DNA of 64,000 bases from Gigaspora margarita (lineage: Eukaryota > Glomeromycota > Glomeromycetes > Diversisporales > Gigasporaceae): assembly GCA_009809945.1 (NCBI GenBank), contig WTPW01001268.1, positions 100,445 through 164,444 of the forward strand, read 5' to 3'. How positions within the stretch are numbered: the stretch's first letter is position 1; each line of letters starts with the position of its first letter. The notes beneath the pieces were generated by a model that made no database searches, was not told the origin of the DNA, and was given only the letters and a program-made list of their open reading frames with translations. Below are positions 55,722 through 64,000 of this stretch, piece by piece. The position numbers and the translations under genes are program-made.

Positions 55722-56615
55722 ATGACAAATGAAACATGGCAGGCTTTTGCTGACCAGGTTTCATTTAATCTCATATTCCATAACACACCTTCTACTATTA
55801 CTACTTCTGAATCATTTGAAACTACTTGGCATAAAATACAAACTAGTATTATTAATATAGCACTTATATATATTTCTAACAAAAAATTTGCTGTATATAA
55901 CTTTCATCACTTCTTCTCATTCAAAGCTATCCTTCTACACTATAATCTTAAAAAACTTAATAGTATTATTAAGCAAACAAAATACTCTCTTAACTCTGGT
56001 ACACCTATTCCTCTTTATCACAATTTTACTATTACTTATCTAAACTCAACATATCAACTCCAACTTCTACCAATTNCTTCACAATCTAATNTTATATCTG
56101 ACTGGATTACCAATGCCAAAGAAGCATGAAAGAGTCTATATTATGTATGTAATCTGGAAAACATCAAATATACTTATTAACAAATATTTGAATCTATTAA
56201 TACCAGATGTTCTAAACTAGTTACTCTGCCTATATCTATAATTAATAGTATTTTTAATTGACATAAAGATCCGTTAGAATTAACAATATTAAAAGTAATA
56301 ATGCTATTATTACTGAGCCCTCAACTATTAAAACACATATTCAGAACCATTTTGATGAATGGACTGCGTCTAGACAAATTAATAAACACTTATTCAATTC
56401 ATACTAGGCAAATGAATATTTTTCAAAACAGAAAATTAACTTAAGTTGGTATTCTGAAGCTTTTCACTCTTTTACTATTGAAAAAATTCTTGATACTTTA
56501 TCACAACTTCCTAACAACAAAGCATGTGGCCCCTCTAGAATTAGTTATGTGATGATCAAACACTTTGGAAATAATTGTTTACTTGCTATTATATCTCTCT
56601 TTAATCAATGTCTAA
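55722..56615 (+). pseudogene. LINE region between endonuclease and reverse transcriptase
   Basis: Open from 55722 to a TGA at 56127 (135 codons), continuing in fragments N*HKDPLE, EPSTIKTHIQNHFDEWTASR and FTIEKILDTLSQLPNNKACG. The last, PNNKACGPS.I, is the start of the reverse transcriptase fingers (normally NKAPGPS.I). Unresolved bases at 56077 and 56091. Confidence 0.7.
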
Positions 56616-58798
56616 GGGGACTTCCAGAAATCAGCTGATTTATTTTTATTAATAAATTGTCTGAGGCCAGACCCACCCCACACACCTAACACTACTATCA
56701 GCCAATCAAATTTTACATTTATTTAAAATTATTATTATAAATATATTAACTTTAAAAATAAATAACTTTTGATTTACTGAACCAATTTAGATGATTTAAC
56801 CACCAAAATGACCCTCTCAAAGAGAGGATTCTAACAAGCCAAAAATTATAAAAAATTCAATCACTAGATCATAAAATCGATATAGATTTGTAATATATAA
56901 TGTTTATTTAATAAATTATAAAATATTATATGAGTCAAGTCTGGGTCTGGTCCGAAGTCTGCTGACTAGTCTGAGTCAAATATATTTATATATATTTTTT
57001 AGTACTGAACAAGTTTACTTAGTGCATGAAGTTAGAATTAATTAGTAAAATTTTATAATTTACAAATTTTTATTAATTAATTCTAACTTATGCGCTAAGT
57101 GTTAAGCACCTAAAAATACATCAAATCGGCGGAATTAATTTTATTTTACTTGAAATTTAGAGAATAGACGCATAATTTTGGATTTTTGATCAAAAAAGTC
57201 AAATTTAAGCATCTTTTTTTCAAATTTCAAATAAAATAAAAACAACACTGCCAATTTAATATATTTTTAGGGTTTGAACAAGTTTACTTAGTGCATTAAA
57301 TTAGATTTAATTAGTAAAACTTTGTGAATCATAAGATTTTATAGAATTTTATTAATAAAAATTCTATAAAATCCTATGTTTCACAAAATTTTACTAATCA
57401 ATTCTTACTTTATGCACTTAGTAAATTTGTTCAGAACCTAAAAATACATTAAACCAGCAGAAGTATTTTTATTTTGCTTTAGATTTGAAGAAAAGATGCT
57501 TATATTTGACTTTTTGATCAAAAATTCAAAATTATGCATCTATTCTCTAAATTTCAAGTAAAAAATAATTAATTCTGCTAATTTGTGTATTTTTAGGAGC
57601 TGAAAAGGTTTACTTAGTGCATATAGTTAGAAATAATTAATTAAAATTTGTGAATTATAAGATTTTATAGAATTTTATTAATAAGATTCTATAAAATCTT
57701 ATGATTCATAAAATTTTACTAATTAATTCTAACTTTATGCACTAAGTAAATTTGTTCAACATCTAAAAATACACCAAATCGACAAAATTATTTTTATTTT
57801 ACTTGAAATTTAGAGAATAGATGTATGATTTTGGATTTTTGATCAAAAAGTCAAATTTAAGCATCTTTTTTTCAAATTTCAAGTAAAATAAAAATATTTT
57901 TGCTGATTTAATGTATTTTTAGGTTTTGAACAAGTTTACTTAGTGCATTAAGTAAGAATTAATTAGTAAAATTTTGTGAATTATAAGATTTTATAGAATT
58001 TTATTAATAAAATTCTATAAAATCTCATGATTTACAAAATTTTACTAATTAATTCTAACTTCATGAACTAAGTAAACTTGTTCAGAACCTAAAAATATAT
58101 TAAATTGGCAGAAGCATTCTTATTTTACTTGAAATTTGGAGAAAAGATACTTAAATTTGACTTTTATGATCAAAAATCCAAAATTATACATCTATTCTTT
58201 AAATTTCAAGTAAAATAAAAAAAACACTACTGATTTGATATATTTTTAAATGCTAAACAAGTTTACTTAGTGCATAAAATTAGAATTAATTAATAAAAAT
58301 TTGTGAATTATAAGATTTTATAGAATTTTATTAATAAAATTCTATAAAATCTTGTAATTTACAAAATTTTTCTAATTAATTCTAACTTAATGCACTAAAT
58401 AAACTTGTTTAGCACAAAAAAATGCATATAAATATATTTGAGCTTGGACCAGTTTGAAGACTTCAGGCAGACCCAGACCAAACTCAAAAAGTCTAAATAT
58501 AAAGATCTAAGTCTATCAGACCAGACTCAGATTTGACTAAAGTTTGGTTCAAGACTGGTTTGTAGAAGTACTAATTTTAGGCTTGTTATAATTCTCTCTT
58601 TAAGAGAATAATTTTGGTAGTTAAATCATCCAAATTGGTCCAGTAGATCAAAGGTTAAGTTTTATTAATAAATTTATAATTTGGGCTAAAAAAATTTTCT
58701 TAATTTTGGCCGGAGTTTAATAATTCTGACCAGAATTATGCCTGATACTTCAGCTGACCCACCCCCACCTCTAAATCAGCTAATTTCTGGAAGCTCCC
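56616..58798. mobile_element. PIF/Harbinger-like non-autonomous element (2183 bp) inside the LINE
   Basis: TAA flanks it at 56613-56615 and 58799-58801. The terminal inverted repeats are GGGGACTTCCAGAAATCAGC (left) and, inward from the right, GGGAGCTTCCAGAAATTAGC, then TGATTTA. A TTA/TAA target and G-rich ends fit PIF/Harbinger. No transposase; the core is a tandem palindromic satellite (57000-58420). Confidence 0.88.
57000..58420. repeat. Palindromic satellite with a 326-bp period inside the Harbinger-like element
   Basis: The box GTTTACTTAGTGCAT ends at 57027, 57296, 57622, 57948 and 58276, giving steps of 269, 326, 326 and 328 bp. Each box is followed by TTAGAATTAATTAGTAAAAT and a perfect-looking palindrome around TAGAATTTTATTAATAAAAT, then the mirror box GCACTAAGTAAACTTGTTC. 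The spacers (AAATTTCAAGTAAAATAAAA..) are also palindromic about a TTGATCAA centre. Every part of the unit has a mirror. Confidence 0.9.
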
Positions 58799-59353
58799 TA
58801 ATAGCCCAAACAGTTCCTAAACAATGGAAAGAGGGTCATATTTTTCCCATCTCAAAAAAAAACTAATTTTTAATAGTAACTTAACTAATACCCAACCTAT
58901 TAGTTTAATAGAGCATATTAGAAAACTTTATATCAAACTTTTTACTAATCAGCTCAACAAAATATTTATACAATATAATATTCTTTTACCTCACAATTAT
59001 ATTGCACTACCTGGTAATAGTACCTATACCTATACATATTTTTAATAATATTATAGAAGATTCTAATTGCAACTACAAACCACTTTGGCTTATATCCCAA
59101 GATATGAGCAAAGCCTATGACTCAGTTCAATTTGTTCTATTTACTAAATTACTATCCCATATTTGTATGCTATCAACACTTATTAATATCCTTTCTAATC
59201 TTCTATTTAACTGATACAATCAAGTAATTACAAATCTGGGTCTTACTAATTTTTATTCAGTAAAAAATGGTATTGATCAAGAAGAAACTATAATACCTCT
59301 TTTTTGGAGAATTTACCATGTTCCACTTATTAGCTATATTGCTACTTAGTTTA
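58799..59353 (+). pseudogene. LINE reverse transcriptase, fingers and palm
   Basis: Continuing after the insertion: KQWKEGHIFPISKKN, TQPISLIEHIRKLYIKLFTN, ISQDMSKAYDSVQF with the first catalytic Asp, N*YNQVITNLGLTN, and NGIDQEETIIPLFWRIYHVP. These are the ordered LINE motifs. The stop in N*YN falls where Arg or Trp is usual. Confidence 0.85.
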
Positions 59354-60312
59354 GGGGAGCGCCATTTATCATCTAATTTTTTGCTACTAAGAGGCTACCC
59401 CCTACCCCCCACCTGATCATCAAATACTGTGATTTGATTGGCTAAAATTATTAAAATTTTAAAATTTTTTAAATTTTAATATTAAATAACTCTTGAACCA
59501 GTGTTCCGTTTTGGATGATTTTACTACCAAAATGCTCGCCTCAATGAAGCGATTCCAACGAGCCTAAAATCATTAAAATCCAATCACAGGATCCCAAGAT
59601 CGTTATAGATTTGTATTGCTTTAATTATATTATTTCATATATATTAAAAATTATTATTAAAGAGCTTATAAACTTTAATATTAAATAATTATTGAACCAG
59701 TGATCCGATTTGGATGATTTTAATACCAAAATGCTCGTCTCAATGAGACGATTCTAATGAACCTAAAATTGTTAAATTCTGATCACGAGATCCAGAGTTT
59801 GTTATAGATTTGTATTAGTTTTAATAGATTATATTAAAATAACACAAATATATAATGATCTCTGGATCCTGTGATCAGAATTTAATGATTTTAGGTTCAT
59901 TAGAATCGTCTCATTGAGATGAGCATTTTGGTAGTAAAATTATCCAAAATGGATCACTGGTTCAAGAGTTATTTAATATTAAAGTTTATAAGATCTTTAA
60001 TAATAAATTTTAATATATACGAAATAATATAATTAAAGCAGTACAAATCTATAACGATCTTGGGATTCTGTGATTGGATTTTGACGATTTTAGGCTCATT
60101 GGAATCGTCTCATTGAGGCAAACATTTTGGAGTAAAATCATCCAAAACAGATCACTGGTTCAAGAGTTATTTAATATTAAATTTTAAAAATTTTAAAAAT
60201 TTTTAAAAAATTTTAATAATTTTAGCCAATCATAAGTTATCTGCTATTAGGACCTGATAATTGTCTGACCCTCCCCCCTACCCTAAAAATCAGATGATAA
60301 ATGGCGCTCCCC
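59354..60312. mobile_element. PIF/Harbinger-like MITE (959 bp) with TTA target duplication
   Basis: TTA at 59351-59353 and 60313-60315. The terminal inverted repeats match perfectly over about 20 bp (GGGGAGCGCCATTTATCATC). The interior is four inverted/direct copies of a module with GGATGATTTTACTACCAAAA, CTC.TCAATGA.ACGATTC and GATCC..GATC steps. Inserted just before the YMDD motif of the LINE. Confidence 0.93.
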
Positions 60313-60908
60313 TTACTAGTTATACTTTACAAACTTCTTGGAAAACCAATTTTACTTTATCACAAATACATCATCTTAAATACTCTATATCTGTTTTAGC
60401 TTATATGGATGACACCTTATAGATTGCTTTATCTTTAACAAAACTTCGATCAATTATCTCTGCTGCTACTTCTTTTTACCAAATGTCAGATATACAAATT
60501 AATCCTACTAAATCTATTTTCTGTTTTAATCAAAAAAATACAACCTCTATATCATATTTTAACCAAATACTACCTCTTTTACTCTTTAATTAACCCTTAA
60601 ATTTCTTGGATATTGGTTCACCCTTGATAACAAAAATACAAAACAAATTAAACTTATTTGAGCTAAAGCATTACATTTTATACAAACTGCTAATACTAAA
60701 CAAATTACTGATAAACAAATTACCTATATTATTAACACTATTATAATTTCTACTTTAGAATATCGATTACATAATATAGTTCTTCCATACTCTACTTGTA
60801 CTAAAATTCTATCACAATATTTAACTGTTGCCAAGTACAAATCACACTTATCAAAATCTACTCCTAATAGTACAATGCTTAACCTACATTTATACAATAT
60901 ATACAATA
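60313..60908 (+). pseudogene. LINE reverse transcriptase active site and thumb
   Basis: SVLAYMDDTL*IALSLTKLR holds the YMDD active site; the TAG at 60420-60422 stands where family members, including the LINE at 0.2-3.7 kb, have Trp. Then SAATSFYQMSDIQINPTKSI, a frameshift near 60600, and ALHFIQTANTKQITDKQITY. Confidence 0.85.
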
Positions 60909-61138
60909 CTGTAAAATCCGGACACATGTACTCTAGGTATTTCTATTGCTCAATTTAGTACCTGGGGTACCTCTATATGGGGGTACACCATATTAAGTCA
61001 ATATGTTTTACTATATCTATCTGGGATGATACATATAGTATGTATAATACCTATGTACCCAGGTATAAATGACTAACTGGTGCTTCAAACTGGCAAGGGG
61101 TACACCGTATGGGGGGTACACATGTCCAGATTTTATGG
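60909..61138. mobile_element. 230-bp Tc1/mariner-type MITE inside the LINE
   Basis: TA flanks (60907-60908, 61139-61140). The ends CTGTAAAATCCGGACACATG and, inward, CCATAAAATCTGGACATGTG are inverted. The interior is GGGGTACAC-rich, with GGTACC-type palindromes, unusually GC-rich for the region. Confidence 0.88.
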
Positions 61139-61740
61139 TATATGGGATATACAACTTCAATACCATATTTCTAACTTTTTAATATGAATTAATGATCCTA
61201 ATTTATTAGGTATCGCTACTCGTATTAGATTACAGCAACTTCAAAATAACTTATACTTAACAACTAATATACTACAACACCACTTTTCTAATATTAATGG
61301 ATCTAATAGACTAACTACTACTTTTAAAATCATTCTTTTGCTAAAAAGACTAGAAATCAATATTATAGCAAATCCAAATATTATTTGGCCCAAAGTTATT
61401 AATAGTAGAAACCTTCCACTTGAACAAATTTTACAACACTATACTAAATATAAAATATTTAAACAACAACTTTGTCATAAACAAATTCTTTACTTAGAGC
61501 AACTTTGCTTTATAGATAATCAAACTCTCCTTTCATGGAAACATTTTTCATCTAGATTGTATCATTTACCTACTGGTAAACAACCACTATGGTTTATCTT
61601 TTTAGAGAAAACTATTATTGAAAACAATATTTACTATTCAAACTTAAGCAATTATCAACCCCAAGGTATTAATGCTTTTGTCTATTATACTTGCCATATA
61701 CCTTTAAAACCCTAATCATAGTTTTTTACTTATCTTAATC
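61139..61740 (+). pseudogene. LINE connector region
   Basis: Reads IWDIQLQYHISNFLI*INDP, NLLGIATRIRLQQLQNNLYL, then an open stretch of 125 codons from 61338 (LLKRLEINIIANPNIIWPKV.. to YYTCHIPLKP). It matches in character the segment upstream of RNase H in LINEs. Confidence 0.65.
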
Positions 61741-62560
61741 AGAATATAATTATTGGTAAAGATCGTAGATATTTCAATTACTCATTGGTCTACCAATATT
61801 GATACTTTACAATCCCAATTATACCCACTTTCTTCTATTTTATATATGCCTTGCCCAGGCTGCAATCTTAATACTAACCATATTTCTTCTGTATGTATAA
61901 TTGAAATATCTGCTACATTATCTACACTTTTTTATAGTACAATTCAACCAAACAAGCAGCTTAACCTTAATGCAAATTATATAGATCTTATTCTCTCTAC
62001 TGCTATTAAATATTCTCTTACTATTCCTACATCTCCAACATTAAATATCTCTGACTACTTAGTTTCTAATCTTTTTCTATCTAACCAAACTTCTCAATTA
62101 TTACAATCAATTGCTCAAAACAATTATAATTATATATTTTTTATTTTCTATACAGATGGTTCTGTTAAAAATATCTGTACTGACCAATATTCTATGATAT
62201 TGGTTGGGTACAACTTCATAACAATCAAATTGTACATGAGTGTTTAGCCCAACCTAAATATTGGCTCTCTTCTTATCATACTAAACTAATTTCAATCCTA
62301 TCTGCTATTGCTACTGTACCATGAAACTCTATTATTTAAATTTTTACTGATTTACAATCAGTTATATCCAAATACACTAAACTTATATACCTTAATCCAA
62401 ACTCTTCAAAAAAAATTTAAATTTACTGCATGGCCTATATGGCATACACTCCTTAATATTATTAAATCTTTTAATATTCAACTAACATTACACAAAGTTC
62501 AGGCTCATTCTGACAACCCTTTTAATAATCGTGCTAATTAACTAGCCAATCAACACATCT
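61741..62560 (+). pseudogene. LINE RNase H domain
   Basis: A zinc-ribbon-like CPGCNLNTNHISSVC precedes FIFYTDGSVKN (first Asp of RNase H). After a frameshift come LISILSAIATVP*NSII*IF and TDLQSVISKYT, and finally LTLHKVQAHSDNPFNNRAN* then LANQH. The KV.AH..N..N.ANxLA end is the RNase H signature, with TAA near the expected Gln/Lys. Confidence 0.8.
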
Positions 62561-63502
62561 CTGCTTCTTTTCTCAACTTTAACTATACCAACTCTCATAT
62601 TCTTTTTCATACTCTATACTGGAAAAATACCCAAGTTTTACAACCTATACGAAGATTTATTAAAAATATCTNCAAAGCTTATATTATAGCTCTATGGTCT
62701 TCTTAGCAATGTACAAATAAATAGTCTCACTTCACTCATTATTTTGATTGGAACTCCACTTGGTTATACTTTAATAATAATCAAAAAGCTTCAAATAATA
62801 TTACCAACTTCAAACTTAGCAATCTTAAAGCTTATAAACTAAATTATTTTTAATAAACTACCTTCATACTCTTACTTTCATTCAATTTATTCTAACCTAT
62901 TTCCAAATACCAACTGCTTTATATGCAATACTCCTAATTCTCCTAATTACTGGTTTTTTTGTTCTGGTACAAACAATATTAACCAGATTATTCTTATTGC
63001 TATTACTAATACTATTAACTCTACAGATCTAGACCTTTTTTCAAATACTATATCTCAACTTATCCAGGCTATTTATAATCACCCAGCCTTTTATTTATCA
63101 CCAGCTTTACTTTCTCTTTATTATATTCAAACTGCGCTTAAAGGCTTAATTTCTTCTCATTTTATTCAAGATCTTAGACCCTTTCACTTACCCTTGAAAT
63201 TAGCTTCACAAATCATAATAAAAATTCTTTTTCAAGTTTCTGAATTATCCTATGAACAATTGCGAAAGCCTTATTGTTTCTAATTTGCTTTATGGAAGAA
63301 AACCAATAATATTACTTATTCTTCTTCTACTACTATTTCTAATATATTACAATCCAAAAAGCAACTATCTCTATGCCAAATATTTATATATAGTGTCCTT
63401 GTGGCCAACCTGATCAACTTCATATTAATCCAAATTTTTGTTCACCTATTGGTATAGCTTTTAAGAAGATTAGTTCTTGAGCTGTTCATTAGGTTAAATA
63501 TA
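62561..63502 (+). pseudogene. LINE C-terminal region with Cys/His motif
   Basis: In broken frames: HFDWNSTWLYFNNNQKASNN, SNYWFFCSGTNNINQIILIA, and near 63390-63460 CPCGQPDQLHINPNFCSPIG, a C-x-C...H...C cluster like the one ending the first LINE, followed by SS*AVH*VKY. One unresolved base at 62672. Confidence 0.65.
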
Positions 63503-64000
63503 CATTGGCAAATTTTATATATAGATATATATCGATTACTAACTGGTAAGATATATATCGATGATCAACACCTCTGCCGATTATTATCAATAGTAATAGT
63601 AATCGATATATATCCGGTTAATCGATATATATCTACTAGATATATATTGATTAACCAAATATATATCGATAATCAACACCCCTGCCGATTATTATCAATA
63701 GTGATAGTAATCGATATATATCTAATATGATATCAATTAATAATTATTATATTCACATAATCATGCTCGCAAGGTTTCGCAATTTATTATAAATTTTATT
63801 TTTTTATTTATTATTATTATATATTATATTTTAAATTAAATAATCAATATTTGCAAGTTTTCGCAATTTAATATAAAAATTATTTATTTATTATTATTAT
63901 ATATTATATTATATTACATATTTTTATTATATATTATTATAAAAAAAAATGAAAAACCAAAAAAAAACCCCCCGAAAAAAAATAACAAAAAAAAACAAAA
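63503..64000. mobile_element. Second copy of the CATCAG-terminus element, running off the window
   Basis: It begins CATTGGCAAATTTTATATAT after TA (63501-63502) and continues with GATATATATCGATTACTAAC, GCCGATTATTATCAATAGT and AATTATTATATTCACATAAT, all matching the reverse complement of the right part of 45602-47415. It cuts the 3' end of the LINE. The far end is outside the window. Confidence 0.75.

Larger units (their letters stand above)
53990..63502 (+). mobile_element. LINE (non-LTR retrotransposon), near full length, split by four insertions
   Basis: In order on the plus strand: an N-terminal region and AP endonuclease (54030-55710), reverse transcriptase (about 56440-60720, interrupted), connector (61140-61715) and RNase H plus Cys/His end (61750-63500). 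Removing the insertions at 55148-55463, 56616-58798, 59354-60312 and 60909-61138 leaves about 5.8 kb, a normal LINE length. The 3' side is cut by the element at 63503. Stops and frameshifts occur throughout, so it is dead. Confidence 0.85.

Noticed and set aside
1-64000. tRNA, 5S rRNA or snRNA genes
   Set aside because: I looked for B-box-like GGTTCGA sequences (33620, 41364, 28967) and found no matching A-box or cloverleaf. A dedicated scan could still find one.

Overview
The window looks like a piece of a large, very AT-rich, transposon-filled fungal nuclear genome, most like a Glomeromycotina arbuscular mycorrhizal fungus of the Rhizophagus type. That name is an inference. It rests on the composition, on short GT..AG introns in genes for conserved eukaryotic proteins, on an asparagine-rich protein, and on non-LTR elements with an RNase H domain. 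There is no bacterial gene organisation and no CRISPR array. I recognise no tRNA or rRNA gene.

Layout. 0-4 kb: a 5'-truncated, decayed LINE on the minus strand, bounded by a perfect 17-bp target-site duplication. 4-19 kb: mostly gene-poor DNA carrying a direct segmental duplication, copy A about 6.15-10.56 kb and copy B about 11.85-18.85 kb. Copy B differs mainly by three transposon insertions whose empty sites survive in copy A. Each copy carries a broken P-loop kinase-like gene, damaged differently in the two copies. 19-20.6 kb: foldback elements. 20.6-30.1 kb: the only healthy gene island. It holds ribosomal protein eS21 (+), a small tail-anchored protein (-, possibly Mim2/Emr1-like), a conserved 208-residue protein with two microexons (+), and a Cid1-family nucleotidyltransferase with an 885-residue Asn-rich tail (+). 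30-64 kb: almost only mobile elements and repeats. These include MITEs assignable by terminal repeat and target-site duplication to the hAT (8 bp), piggyBac (TTAA), Tc1/mariner (TA) and PIF/Harbinger-like (TTA/TAA) classes, a complete but decayed 4.9-kb hAT element, palindromic satellites, and a second LINE of about 9.5 kb interrupted by at least four later insertions and cut at its 3' side by a fifth.

How the parts relate. The island genes are ordinary housekeeping functions (translation, probable mitochondrial outer membrane, probable RNA 3'-end modification). They share no obvious pathway beyond one divergent promoter pair. The rest is a nested transposon record: several insertions can be ordered in time because the target-site duplications are intact. 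The most unusual signals are palindromic modules shared by elements of different classes, a satellite with a period of about 326 bp inside a Harbinger-like element, and a strong bias of in-frame stops toward positions where tryptophan is expected. I saw no defence system, biosynthetic cluster or other clear new multi-gene system.
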